Shown piece after piece: positions 16,540 through 25,327 of a stretch of 64,000 bases of DNA. Origin of the DNA: Solimonas sp041659605. GTDB lineage: Bacteria; Pseudomonadota; Gammaproteobacteria; Nevskiales; Nevskiaceae. The position numbers and the translations under genes were made by a program. The first letter of the stretch is position 1. Each line of letters starts with the position of its first letter. The stretch spans positions 1 to 64,000 of the forward strand of contig JBAZXW010000002.1 in NCBI GenBank assembly GCA_041659605.1, given 5' to 3'. The notes below the pieces were generated by a model. That model ran no database searches, had not been told where the DNA came from, and was given only the letters and a program-made list of their open reading frames with translations.

Positions 16540-17760
16540 TCAATGTTCGCGGAGCAGCGCGTACATGCGATGCGTGCCGCTCAGGCCCTTGAGCTGCGCA
16601 TCGCGCCCGCCGTCGAAGCCGAACTCGGCGGCCCCGCCCAGCCGGTCGCGGACCGTTTCCGACACCAGCGTTTCGGCGCCTCGCGCCTGCGCGGCGATGC
16701 GCGCGGCGAGAATCACCGTGATGCCGAAGAAGCGGTCGCCCTCCTTGATCGGCGTGCCGCAGTGCACACCGATGCGGACTCTGACCGGCGTGTCCGGATG
16801 GCGAAGACTGTACTCGGCGCAATGCTTCTGGATCTCGATCGTGCTGCGCAGCGCTTGCTCCGGATCCGGAAACGCCAGCAGGAAGCCGTCCCCCTGCAGC
16901 TCGACTTCCTGGCCGCGATGCCTGCGCACCGCACGACGGACGATGCGGTTGTGCGCCTTGATGACCTGGTGCGCGGCGGCGTCGCCGAGGCGTTCAGTCA
17001 TCGTCGAAAACCCTTCCATGTCGCTGAACACGATCGTGACCTGGCCGTCCGCCGCAGTCGCCGCACTGAAGTCCGGGCGCCGCTGCTCGACTGCCGAGAT
17101 CACGCGATCGAGCGAGGACTTCACGACGCGGCGCGCGACATCCTCCGCCTCCGACTTCACCGCCAGCGCCAGCTCGGAGACACGGCGCACGCCGAGCAGG
17201 CCGGCCGCGCCCACCAGGTCGCCGAGCAGTTCGCCCAGGCTCGCGTCGTCGCGCAGCGCAGGAGCCGTGCGGACCTCGGGCACGTCGGACGCGAGCCAGC
17301 CGGCAACGCTGGTCGCGCCGACCGCCAAGCCGCTGCCGGCGACCAGCTTGACCAGCAGTCCGAGCATCAGGCCGGCCTGCTCGACGGCGGCAACGGGCAG
17401 CGGTGCAGCAGCGGACGCGAGCGACCACAGGGGCGTAGCCAGCTGCGTGAGCGCGCCGATGGCCAGCAGCACGCCGGCGAAGCGCACCAGATGCGGAGCG
17501 ACGTCCGCGGCGCGTGCGCCCGGCAAGGGCGCAAATGCGGCAACCCGGCGCGCGATCAGGGACGCGCCAAACCACAGCAGCAGGGACAGCAGCGCAAGAA
17601 TGACGGGATCGGCCCGCGCCGCCGCGATGCGGCCGAGAACGGTGGCATCCACCGCGTCGACCTGCAACAGGATCTGCACGCCGACCGCCAGCCCGGCGAT
17701 GGCTTCGATCGCGCAGTACACCGCCAGCAGGCGACAACCCGTCAGTGTCAGCGCATGCAC
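16540..17760 (-). CDS. Class III adenylate/guanylate cyclase with N-terminal membrane region
   Basis: A 406-residue protein using a GTG start. The first 165 residues contain about four hydrophobic segments; 165-225 looks like a helical linker. The cyclase domain (about 235-400) carries VTIVFSDMEGFSTMTERLG with the first metal Asp, VELQGDGFLLAF with the second, and ILAARIAAQA as the transition-state helix. The position that normally holds Lys in adenylate cyclases (KxxGD) is Glu here, so purine specificity cannot be assumed. It makes cAMP or cGMP, or is degenerate. No effector gene is adjacent. Confidence 0.85.
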   Translation of the reverse strand: MHALTLTGCRLLAVYCAIEAIAGLAVGVQILLQVDAVDATVLGRIAAARADPVILALLSLLLWFGASLIARRVAAFAPLPGARAADVAPHLVRFAGVLLAIGALTQLATPLWSLASAAAPLPVAAVEQAGLMLGLLVKLVAGSGLAVGATSVAGWLASDVPEVRTAPALRDDASLGELLGDLVGAAGLLGVRRVSELALAVKSEAEDVARRVVKSSLDRVISAVEQRRPDFSAATAADGQVTIVFSDMEGFSTMTERLGDAAAHQVIKAHNRIVRRAVRRHRGQEVELQGDGFLLAFPDPEQALRSTIEIQKHCAEYSLRHPDTPVRVRIGVHCGTPIKEGDRFFGITVILAARIAAQARGAETLVSETVRDRLGGAAEFGFDGGRDAQLKGLSGTHRMYALLREH

Positions 17761-17838
17761 CGGTGAACGCTCCGCGAGGCGACCGCCGGACTATACGAGG
17801 TCGCGGCACCGATGGCGCAGGGATCAGGCTCGTTGGGC

Positions 17839-18747
17839 TCAGAGCAGGCGCGGCAGGAAGCGCGGGACGCGCTGCTGGTACTCGGGATAGTCGGGATACT
17901 TGCCCGCCTGCAGACTTTCGCTGAGCTTCGAGCTGCCCTGGAACAGCAGGATCAGCAGCAGGCAGCCGGCGATGCTCCAGTTCAGCCGTCCGGTGGCCGC
18001 CACGCTGAACAGGAAGAACACCACCCAGATCGACTGTTCGGCGAAGTAGTTCGGGTGCCGCGAACGCGCCCACAGACCGGACGTGATGAAGCCCCGTGCG
18101 TAGTCGCCATCCGGCTTCGCGCCGGACTTGAGACGCTGCCTCTTCTCGGCCTGGAAGTTCCACTGCTGCTGGTCGGCTGCGGTCTCCAGAATTACGAGGC
18201 CGACGTACAGCGCGGCGAGCAGCGCATCGAACACGTTCGGCGCGCCGGTGCCCTGCACCAGCACGACCGGCAGCGCGATCAGCAGCAGCAGCGCGTTCTG
18301 GTACAGGCAGATGAACCCGAAATGGAACGCGGTCCAGCCGATGCGCGTGTCCAGGCCCGGGGTCCGGCGCACGTGCGCCCAGCGGTAGTCCTCGTTGCCG
18401 CTCCAGAATTTCCAGCTGTAGCCGCCGTGGCGCGAGAAGTTGTAGGTGAGCCGGAGGCCCCAGATCGTCGCGACCACCGACATCAGCACCATGCGCGGCT
18501 CGTAACCCGCCTGCGCCGTCGCCATCCATGCGTACAGCGGCGGCGTGATGCTCCACAGCTTGTCGACCTGGCTGACGTTGCCGCTGATTTCGCCGACGAC
18601 GAAGCACAGCAGCGCGATCGCCAGCATCGTGACCGTGAGATCTCTCAGCAGCGCCGCCTGCATCGAAGTCGGCGCGACGTCGTACTGCCAGACCAGGAAC
18701 GGCAAGGCAGCGAGCGCGAGCAGCAGGGTGATGGCGGTCTTGCTCAT
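17839..18747 (-). CDS. DUF1295 family membrane protein (steroid 5-alpha-reductase fold)
   Basis: A 302-residue membrane protein with about eight hydrophobic helices, started at ATG 18747; the open frame upstream is a palindromic repeat. It has the DUF1295 hallmarks QVDKLWSITPPLYAW, GLRLTYNFSRHGG and, near the C-terminus, LWARSRHPNYFAEQ, equivalent to the CPNYLGE motif of 5-alpha-reductases. NADPH-dependent reduction of a lipid double bond is the expected chemistry. It is the last gene of a leftward run after the KstD-like flavoprotein and HsaA-like monooxygenase, so a steroid-type substrate is plausible but unproven. Confidence 0.85.
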   Translation of the reverse strand: MSKTAITLLLALAALPFLVWQYDVAPTSMQAALLRDLTVTMLAIALLCFVVGEISGNVSQVDKLWSITPPLYAWMATAQAGYEPRMVLMSVVATIWGLRLTYNFSRHGGYSWKFWSGNEDYRWAHVRRTPGLDTRIGWTAFHFGFICLYQNALLLLIALPVVLVQGTGAPNVFDALLAALYVGLVILETAADQQQWNFQAEKRQRLKSGAKPDGDYARGFITSGLWARSRHPNYFAEQSIWVVFFLFSVAATGRLNWSIAGCLLLILLFQGSSKLSESLQAGKYPDYPEYQQRVPRFLPRLL

Positions 18748-18772
18748 GAAGATACTCGATTCGCGGGACTTC

Positions 18773-18801
18773 TCCCTCTCCCCCTTCAGGGGGAGAGGGG
18801 A
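18773..18801. repeat. CCCTCTCCC/GGGAGAGGG palindrome
   Basis: CCCTCTCCCCC-ttca-GGGGGAGAGGG hairpin between the DUF1295 start and the flavoprotein stop. Relatives lie at 23491-23612 and 27474-27504. As it lies within a presumed operon, it might stabilise or attenuate the message. Confidence 0.7.
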
Positions 18802-18807
18802 CAAAAA

Positions 18808-20565
18808 TCAGGCCGCCGCCTTCACCGCGTCCGCCGGCGCCTGCGCCTGCGCGGCGATGTCGCGCGCGGCGACGTAGGCAAAGGTCATCGCCGGACCCAG
18901 CGTCGAGCCGGCGCCGGCGTAGGTCGGTCCCATCACCGCCGCCGACGTGTTGCCGACCGCGTACAGGCCCGGAATCACGCTGCCGTCCTCGCGTAGCACG
19001 CGTGCGCGCTCGTCGGTGTTGAGGCCGCCCTTGGTGCCGATCTCTCCCGGGTACATCGGCACCGCGTAGAACGGCGGCTTCACGATCGGACCGAGGCAGG
19101 TGTTGGGCTTGACGCTCGGATCGCTGTAGTAGGTGTCGATCGCGGTTTCACCCTTGTGGAATTCGGTGTCCACGCCGGTCTTCGCGTATTCGTTCATCTT
19201 CGCCACCGTGTCCTTCAAGCCTGCCGTGTCGACGCTGATCTTCGCGGCCAGTGCATCGAGCGTGTCGGCCTTGAAGTAGACCTTGTCGAGCCAGTCCGTG
19301 GGCAGCTTCGAGTCGGGCTCGATCTGGCCGGGCAGGAAGATGCCCATCGGATACTTGTAGCGGAAGGTCGCATCGAACACGAGCCAGCACGGCACGGTGC
19401 CGTTGCCCCTGGCGTGATCCGCATACATCGCGTTGCGGAAATCCGGGTACGCGGCGGCCTCGTTGACGAAGCGCTTGCCCTTCTTGTTGACGGCGACGCA
19501 GCCCGGCATGCCGCGCTCGACGAACAGCGTGATCTGCTGCGCCGTGCCGGGCTTGTGCACGGTCGGCGAGCCCCAAACCAGGTCCATGTGCTTGAGCGCG
19601 GCGCCGAGCGCCTGCCCCGCGCGGATGCCGTCGCCGTGATTGATCGGCGGTGCGGCGGTCCACTCGACCGTCGTCGGCTTGGCCAGGTACTGCTCGCGCA
19701 TCTGCTGGTTCGACTCGAAACCGCCGCAGGCGAGAATCACGCCGCGGCGCGCGCGGTAGCGCAGCCGTTTGCCGTGCTGCGAAACCACCACGCCGACGAC
19801 GCGTCCGCCCCCGGAAGACGAAGGCTCTTCGATCAGCATGTCGAGCCCGGTGTTGAGCTGCAGCGGCACCTTTCGCTGCAGCATCGCGTAGCGCATCGCC
19901 GCGACCATGCCCTGGCCGAGCACCTGGCGGCGATCGCGAGGCGTCTTGCGGCGCCAGCCGAAGTCGAGCCAGTACTTGAGCAGCAGCTTGAGCGTCAGCA
20001 GAACCCAGCCCGGACCGCGCGAGAACAGCGTGTGCGCGTCGATCTGGTCCATCGCGATGCGACCCATCAGCAACGTGCCCTTGAAGGATTCGCGCTGCCG
20101 GCCGAACTCGTCGCCGAGCAGGCGCGCGTCGAAGGCATCGGGCTGCATCGAGCGCCAGCCGTTCTTGCCGCCGGGCTGGTTCGGATAGTAGTCCGGATAC
20201 TTCGGCACGTTGTGGTAGTGAATGCCGAAGGTGCGCGCCATGTAGCGCACCATTTCCGGCGCGTTCTTCAGGTAGGCCTCGATGCGCGACTGCGGCACTT
20301 CGTTGCCGATCACGTGCTTGAGATAGGTCAGCGCTTCCTCGTAGGAGTCACTGCCGCCGGTACGCGCGATGTCGTCGTTGCACGGAATCCAGATGCCGCC
20401 GCCGGACACCGCGCTGGTGCCGCCGTACTTGTCAGACTTCTCGATGACGACGGACGTCATCCCCTGCGCCTGCGCGCACAACGCCGCCGTCATGCCGCCG
20501 CCGCCGGAGCCGACAACGATGACGTCGTATTCCTGATCCCAACCGCTGGATTGCTGCGTGCCCAT
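18808..20565 (-). CDS. FAD-dependent 3-ketosteroid dehydrogenase-like flavoprotein
   Basis: A 585-residue flavoprotein of the fumarate reductase/KstD fold. DVIVVGSGGGGMTAALCA near residue 14 with the distal Glu of VVIEKSDKYGGTS binds FAD; SGGGIWIPCN follows. The C-terminus holds PPFYAVPMYPGEIGTKGGL (Tyr500, Tyr505) and GNTSAAVMGPTYAGAGSTLGP, the substrate and FAD region typical of KstD proteins. It could be a delta1-dehydrogenase or a delta4(5-alpha)-dehydrogenase; with two 5-alpha-reductase-fold genes nearby the second is worth testing. It is read with the HsaA-like gene 61 bases upstream and the DUF1295 gene downstream. An electron acceptor is not encoded here. Confidence 0.85.
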   Translation of the reverse strand: MGTQQSSGWDQEYDVIVVGSGGGGMTAALCAQAQGMTSVVIEKSDKYGGTSAVSGGGIWIPCNDDIARTGGSDSYEEALTYLKHVIGNEVPQSRIEAYLKNAPEMVRYMARTFGIHYHNVPKYPDYYPNQPGGKNGWRSMQPDAFDARLLGDEFGRQRESFKGTLLMGRIAMDQIDAHTLFSRGPGWVLLTLKLLLKYWLDFGWRRKTPRDRRQVLGQGMVAAMRYAMLQRKVPLQLNTGLDMLIEEPSSSGGGRVVGVVVSQHGKRLRYRARRGVILACGGFESNQQMREQYLAKPTTVEWTAAPPINHGDGIRAGQALGAALKHMDLVWGSPTVHKPGTAQQITLFVERGMPGCVAVNKKGKRFVNEAAAYPDFRNAMYADHARGNGTVPCWLVFDATFRYKYPMGIFLPGQIEPDSKLPTDWLDKVYFKADTLDALAAKISVDTAGLKDTVAKMNEYAKTGVDTEFHKGETAIDTYYSDPSVKPNTCLGPIVKPPFYAVPMYPGEIGTKGGLNTDERARVLREDGSVIPGLYAVGNTSAAVMGPTYAGAGSTLGPAMTFAYVAARDIAAQAQAPADAVKAAA

Positions 20566-20626
20566 ATAGCTGCCCCGCTTGTATTGATAGTCCGGGCCAT
20601 GGATGGCCCGGTCTTGGACAGGACGT

Positions 20627-21823
20627 CTAAATGAAGTAATCCGTGTTCTCGCGCCCCAGCACCACAGCGCCGTAGTTGCGCCCGAACTGGTCCGGGTTGT
20701 TCGCGTAGTGGCCGCGCGCCGCCATGATGTCGAACATGTAGCGGTACAGCGGGAAGTCGGTGAAGATGCCGCGGCCGCCGCAGACCGAGAACAGCTGGTA
20801 GGCCTGACGTGCGCAGCGCTCCACTACCTGCGAAGCCTGGAAACGGAACAGCAGGCGCTGCTGGATGTCGTCGAGCGGCTGCTTGTTGCGGATCTTGGCC
20901 TGCAGCACTTCGAAGTTGCGCCGCAGCACCAGCTTCATCTCGTCGACCGCGACCGCGGCCTCCGCGGCGGCGAGCTGTGCCGGGCCCTGCTCGGAAGTCT
21001 TGTTGCCCATGTCGCCGACACGCACCTTGGCGAAATCGACGAAGGTATCGAGCGCGCCCTGCAGCGCGCCGATCGCCGCGGTCGACACCGCGCGCACGAA
21101 GATCTGGCCGAACGGCAGCTTGTACAGATCCGACGTGAACACCTCGCGGCCGGGATTCGTACCCATGAAGCCGTCCGAAGCCTTGTGCGTGCGGTACTCC
21201 GGCACGAACACGTCCTTGACGACGATGTCGTTCGAGCCGGTGCCCTTGAGGCCCATCACGTGCCAGGTGTTGACAACCTCGAAGTCCGCGCGCGGCAGCA
21301 GGAAGGTGCGGTATTCGGGCGGCTGGCCCTCGGTGAAGATCAGGCCGCCGAGGAACACCCAGTCGCAGTGGTCGATGCCGCTGGAGAAGCCCCAGCGTCC
21401 GGAGAAGCGGAAGCCGCCCTCGACCGGCTTGACCTGGCCCTTGGGCATGTAGGTCGAGGCGATGCGCACGTTCGTGTCCTTGCCCCACACGTCTTCCGAC
21501 GCGCGCGGGTCGAACAGCGCGATCTGCCAGTTGTGCACGCCGATGACGCCGTAGATCCAGGCCGTCGACATGCAGCCTTCGGCCAGCGCCATCTGCACGT
21601 CGTAGAACACCTGCGGGTCCATCTCGTAGCCGCCGTACTTTTTCGCCTGCAGCACGCGGAAGAAGCCCGCCTCCTGCATCTCGGCGACGGTCTCGGCCGG
21701 CACCTTGCGGTCGGCCTCGCACTTCGCCGCGCGCGCCTTGAGGCGAGGAATCATGTCGCGCGCACGCTGCACCAGCACTTCGGGGCTGACGAGCGCAACG
21801 GTCTTGGGATTGGGGTTCTGCAC
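20627..21823 (-). CDS. Acyl-CoA dehydrogenase-fold flavin monooxygenase, HsaA-like
   Basis: 398 residues from GTG 21823, which has AGGAG seven bases upstream. The protein has the acyl-CoA dehydrogenase fold used by two-component flavin hydroxylases: KVPAETVAEMQEAGFFRVLQ near residue 42, MPKGQVKPVEGGFRFSGRWG, then the strongly helical C-terminus with CGGRGIFTDFPLYRYMFD. The acyl-CoA dehydrogenase catalytic Glu is not evident, and the overall pattern resembles HsaA, which hydroxylates the phenolic A-ring product 3-HSA in steroid catabolism. The required flavin reductase (HsaB) is not in the window. It is the first gene of the run reaching 17839. Confidence 0.85.
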   Translation of the reverse strand: MQNPNPKTVALVSPEVLVQRARDMIPRLKARAAKCEADRKVPAETVAEMQEAGFFRVLQAKKYGGYEMDPQVFYDVQMALAEGCMSTAWIYGVIGVHNWQIALFDPRASEDVWGKDTNVRIASTYMPKGQVKPVEGGFRFSGRWGFSSGIDHCDWVFLGGLIFTEGQPPEYRTFLLPRADFEVVNTWHVMGLKGTGSNDIVVKDVFVPEYRTHKASDGFMGTNPGREVFTSDLYKLPFGQIFVRAVSTAAIGALQGALDTFVDFAKVRVGDMGNKTSEQGPAQLAAAEAAVAVDEMKLVLRRNFEVLQAKIRNKQPLDDIQQRLLFRFQASQVVERCARQAYQLFSVCGGRGIFTDFPLYRYMFDIMAARGHYANNPDQFGRNYGAVVLGRENTDYFI

Positions 21824-21944
21824 AGCGAATCTCCTGGCCTTGTGGGGCTGGCAACAGGCCTGCTTTTTCACAGAATTCGCCCGACAGGGCATCATCCGAA
21901 ATGACTAGCAGGCACGACGCGCCTGCGATCAGGAGGAGATTTCG

Positions 21945-23522
21945 ATGAAAACAGCACCGATCACGGCCGGCCTCGCCGCGCTGCTGTGCGGAACAGCGCT
22001 GGCCATCCCCGAAGGCCCGGACTCGCCCTCCGCCGAATGGACGCAGCGCGAGGCGCTGAACTACGCCAAGGTCGGCGAGGCGCCTGCCGAGCAGCTCGCC
22101 AATCCGGACTTCCTGCTGCGCTGGGAAGAGCAGAATCTGGCGAACACGCTCGAATGGAACCAGCGTGCGATCGACGATCCGAGCTGGCTGGGCGTGCCTT
22201 CGGGCAACACGATGGTCACGCCTCTGTGTACGGTCTGGCGCGAGCAGTGCGCGGGCGATCCGTTCCGCTACCCGGATGCGCCGGGCCCCGACGGCGCGGC
22301 GTTCTACACCGACGAAGCCGAAGTCATCCCGGTGCTGTTCTACGATCGCGGCTGCGCGCGCATCTCGGGCCGCGTGTGGGCACCGCGCAATGGTGGCAAC
22401 GGCCTGCCCGCAGTCGTCATCGAGAACGGTTCGGTGCAGGCGCCGGAGACCCTGTACTGGTGGGCGGCGCAGGCGCTGGTGCGTAGTGGCTATGTCGTCA
22501 TGAGCTTCGACCCGCGCGGCCAGGGGCGCTCGGACCAGCAGACACCGGCGGGTGAGCAAGGGAGCAACATCAATCCGGCGGTGTTCTGGCACGGCCTCGT
22601 CGACGCGATCGATTTCTTCCGCTCGTCGAGCGTGCAGCCGTACCCGCACAATCTCACCTGTGCCGGCACCTACCCGACCGAAGTCACGGCCTTCAATCCG
22701 CACATAGGACGCATCGATCCGACGCGACTGGGCATCGCCGGTCACTCGCTGGGCGCGGCCGGCGTCTCCGTCGTGCAGGGCTACGGCGCGGACGGCGCCG
22801 ACCCATGGCCGGGACTGATCGACACCGGCAATCCGGTCGATGTCGCCGTCGCCTGGGACAGCCTGTCGGCACCGGGATCGAGCGCGCCCGGCAGCAGCGC
22901 GACGCCGGCCATCGTGCCGCGCGTGCCGGCGATGGGCCAGACCAGCGAATACGGCCTGACGCCGGTACCGTTCCTGCAGCCGCCCGACCCCGAGTCGGAC
23001 AAGGCGGCCTACGCCGCGTGGCGCGACGCCGGCCTCCCCGTCTTCCAGTTCACGATCCAGGGCAGCTCGCACTACGAGTGGTCGCTGCTGCCGACCTTCC
23101 CGACCACCTCATGGTGCCCGGATACGTCCAGCGGCGCCTGCGCCGGCGGCTGGGGTCAACCGATGGCCGAGCACTACAGCGTCGCCTGGTTCGATCGCTG
23201 GCTCAAGAATGCGGGCGAACCCGGCTACGCCGACGCCGATGCGCGCCTGCTCGCCGACGCCGACTGGCAGGCGCGCTACAGCTTCTACCTGCGCTCGGCG
23301 CGCGCGTTTCCCGATCGCGGCGGCGGTGCGCATGTCTGCGACGACATCCGCGCGGGGTGCACCGACCTGGAGATCGCCGGTCCTGGCACGGGTGGATCGG
23401 ACAGCGGTGGCGGTGGCGCACTGGGCTGGCTGACGGTTGTGGCGGTAATGGCGATGGTGCTGCTGCGAAACGCCACGTCGCTGCGGTCTCCCTCTCCCCT
23501 GCAAGGGGAGAGGGTCGGGTGA
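21945..23522 (+). CDS. Exported alpha/beta hydrolase with GlyGly-CTERM-like tail
   Basis: A 525-residue protein; GAGGAGAT precedes ATG 21945. Signal peptide 1-20 ends ALAIP. The hydrolase core has SFDPRGQGRSD near residue 190 and the nucleophile elbow GIAGHSLGAAG near 266; a His in SSHYEWS near 370 may be catalytic. Even-numbered cysteines suit a periplasmic or surface location. The tail has a Gly-rich SDSGGGGALGW, a hydrophobic helix and a basic end, the layout of GlyGly-CTERM rhombosortase substrates. The last dozen codons and the stop lie inside the CTCTCCC repeat. It is divergent from the HsaA-like gene. The likely role is hydrolysis of an external ester; the substrate is unknown. Confidence 0.8.
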   Translation: MKTAPITAGLAALLCGTALAIPEGPDSPSAEWTQREALNYAKVGEAPAEQLANPDFLLRWEEQNLANTLEWNQRAIDDPSWLGVPSGNTMVTPLCTVWREQCAGDPFRYPDAPGPDGAAFYTDEAEVIPVLFYDRGCARISGRVWAPRNGGNGLPAVVIENGSVQAPETLYWWAAQALVRSGYVVMSFDPRGQGRSDQQTPAGEQGSNINPAVFWHGLVDAIDFFRSSSVQPYPHNLTCAGTYPTEVTAFNPHIGRIDPTRLGIAGHSLGAAGVSVVQGYGADGADPWPGLIDTGNPVDVAVAWDSLSAPGSSAPGSSATPAIVPRVPAMGQTSEYGLTPVPFLQPPDPESDKAAYAAWRDAGLPVFQFTIQGSSHYEWSLLPTFPTTSWCPDTSSGACAGGWGQPMAEHYSVAWFDRWLKNAGEPGYADADARLLADADWQARYSFYLRSARAFPDRGGGAHVCDDIRAGCTDLEIAGPGTGGSDSGGGGALGWLTVVAVMAMVLLRNATSLRSPSPLQGERVG

Positions 23523-23612
23523 GGGGTGCGCCGGCGCAGCCGGCGTGCAGCGGCGGTGCTCGCCGTACCGCCCCCTCACCCTCACCCTCTCCCCCATCCT
23601 GGGGGAGAGGGA
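23491..23612. repeat. CCCTCTCCC/GGGAGAGGG repeat pair
   Basis: Two hairpins, CCCTCTCCCC-tgcaa-GGGGAGAGGG and CCTCTCCCCC-atcct-GGGGGAGAGG, separated by about 60 bases containing GGTGAGGGG and CCCCTCACC as an outer inverted repeat. It lies between convergent genes and supplies the C-terminal codons of the gene at 21945. It may terminate transcription in both directions. Confidence 0.75.
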
Positions 23613-23613
23613 A

Positions 23614-25137
23614 TTACAGGCCGGTGCGCGTCACGCGCACACTGACTTCGGTCGCACCGGTCACGTTCTCCAGCAGCAGCCGCGGCGCGTTCGCGGCCGA
23701 GGCTACCGTCGCGCCGCTGACCTCGACGCTGTAGCCGTCCGCGTAATGCAGCGCGACCGGCACGAAGATCTCGGTTGGCGCCGTCGCCGCGCGCGGCGTG
23801 TAGCGGTAGTTGAACTCGGCCGTGTCCGGATCGAAAGACAGTGACAACGGGATTCCCGCCGTGGCCTGCGGATAGGTGCGGCTGAGCAGCTTGAGCTTGT
23901 CGAGCTTGGCAGTCGACAGATCCTCGTCGTCGGCGAACAGGCTCTGCGCGCCGCTGGTCTGCGACTCGGTGGTCGGATCGTCGAAGTTCTTGTACTGCCA
24001 GTACTGCCAGCCGACCAGGTTCTCGTCGGCCTGCCGCGCGACCTCGGCCAGCACCGGCAACTCGTCGGTGGCGCCAAACTCGGTCAGCAGTTCGACCGCC
24101 TGCATCTTCTCGCCCTGCGCGCGCGCCTCGGTAAAGGTCGCGTCACCGAAACTGTCGCAAGTGTCCTGCGGACCGAACGGCAGGCTGTCGATCAAACCCA
24201 GCTGCAGCGAATTCGCGAGCGTGTTGAGCGGACAGTAGTAGTGGAAGGAGTAACCCAGCTGCGCCTCGCCCGGAATCGCTTCATAACCCTGCGCCGGCGC
24301 GCCGGTGCTGATCAGGGGCTGCGGCTCGAACCAGACCAGGTTGTCGGGATCGACTGTGCGGATGCCGGCCAGCGCATGGCTATAGAACGGCTGCAGCTCG
24401 TCGCGCTCGTGCGATTCGCAGCCGAGCCAGGGCTGCAGGCACTGCGTGTATTCCAGTCCGGCCCAGGGTTCGTTGAGCAGGTCATAGCCCATCGAATAGG
24501 GCTGATCCTTCCAGCGCTTCGCGACCGCGATCCAGGCATCGCGGAATCCGTCCCGCACTGGGCCGCGCTCGGCCCACAGGTTGTCGAAAGCCTCCGATAC
24601 CTGCGGCGTGAAGTAGTTGAACGGGAATCCGAAGGACGGCGGGCCGAGCGTTTCGGTGAACGTGCCCTCGATCGGCTCGACCGCCCACTCCGGCACGCCC
24701 TCGCCCTGGTACACCGGCGCCAGCATGTCCTGGTGGAAATCGAACAGGATCCAGATGCGCCGGCTCGCCAGCAGATCCACGATGCGGTCCCACTGCGCGA
24801 GATAGCCGGTGTCGATGGCGCCCGGCGCATCGGGTGAAACTCCGACCCAGAGCGTGCCGATGCGCGCGGAGTTGAAGCCGTTGTCGGCGAGCCAGTCGGC
24901 ATCGGCCGCGCGGAAACCCTTGGCTTCGTCGGGCGGGACAAAGGGCGCGGTCTTCCACACCAGGTTGACGCCGTGCGTGATGACGACACGGTCCTGCCCG
25001 TCGACCAGCCAGCGCCCGTCGCGCCGCAACTGCGCCTTGCCGGCCGCCGCATCCGGCCCTGACCCGCCGCCATCGGCGCTGCAGCCTGCCGCGACGACCG
25101 CCGCGAGCGCCACTGCGAAAGTTGTCCGCACGTCCAT
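23614..25137 (-). CDS. Glycoside hydrolase family 5 lipoprotein, endoglycoceramidase/steryl-glucosidase-like
   Basis: A 507-residue exported protein with lipobox VAAGC (Cys19) and a Gly/Ser linker. The GH5 barrel shows THGVNLVWKTAPF near residue 54, LFDFHQDMLAP near 131, the acid/base Glu223 in DLLNEPWAG and the nucleophile Glu353 in LLTEFGA. A C-terminal beta-sandwich (about 410-507) follows, as in endoglycoceramidases. LFDFHQD and this two-domain shape fit enzymes cutting glycolipids or steryl glucosides rather than cellulose. It is probably anchored on the outer membrane or in the periplasm. It converges with the exported hydrolase and is divergent from the Rieske oxygenase. Confidence 0.85.
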   Translation of the reverse strand: MDVRTTFAVALAAVVAAGCSADGGGSGPDAAAGKAQLRRDGRWLVDGQDRVVITHGVNLVWKTAPFVPPDEAKGFRAADADWLADNGFNSARIGTLWVGVSPDAPGAIDTGYLAQWDRIVDLLASRRIWILFDFHQDMLAPVYQGEGVPEWAVEPIEGTFTETLGPPSFGFPFNYFTPQVSEAFDNLWAERGPVRDGFRDAWIAVAKRWKDQPYSMGYDLLNEPWAGLEYTQCLQPWLGCESHERDELQPFYSHALAGIRTVDPDNLVWFEPQPLISTGAPAQGYEAIPGEAQLGYSFHYYCPLNTLANSLQLGLIDSLPFGPQDTCDSFGDATFTEARAQGEKMQAVELLTEFGATDELPVLAEVARQADENLVGWQYWQYKNFDDPTTESQTSGAQSLFADDEDLSTAKLDKLKLLSRTYPQATAGIPLSLSFDPDTAEFNYRYTPRAATAPTEIFVPVALHYADGYSVEVSGATVASAANAPRLLLENVTGATEVSVRVTRTGL

Positions 25138-25327
25138 CCGTCTCCCCCGAATGTGATCTGTCGCGCATCAGACGCCGGTGCGCGCCGTTCAACTTCACTC
25201 AAACGGGTGATGCATGCGCCAGCCCCGGTTTCCAAACTGGCGCCGTATCCGGTGGGCATGCGTCCGCCGCACGATCAGTCAATTGCCCGCAGCGGGCATT
25301 CAGCCGCGCAGCGAGGGAGCACACGAG

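Noticed and set aside
20490..23072. An 860-codon open frame on the minus strand crossing three genes
   Set aside because: Low-complexity Arg/Ala/Gly translation running through the start of the HsaA-like gene, part of the KstD-like gene and the opposite strand of the exported hydrolase; no coherent fold.
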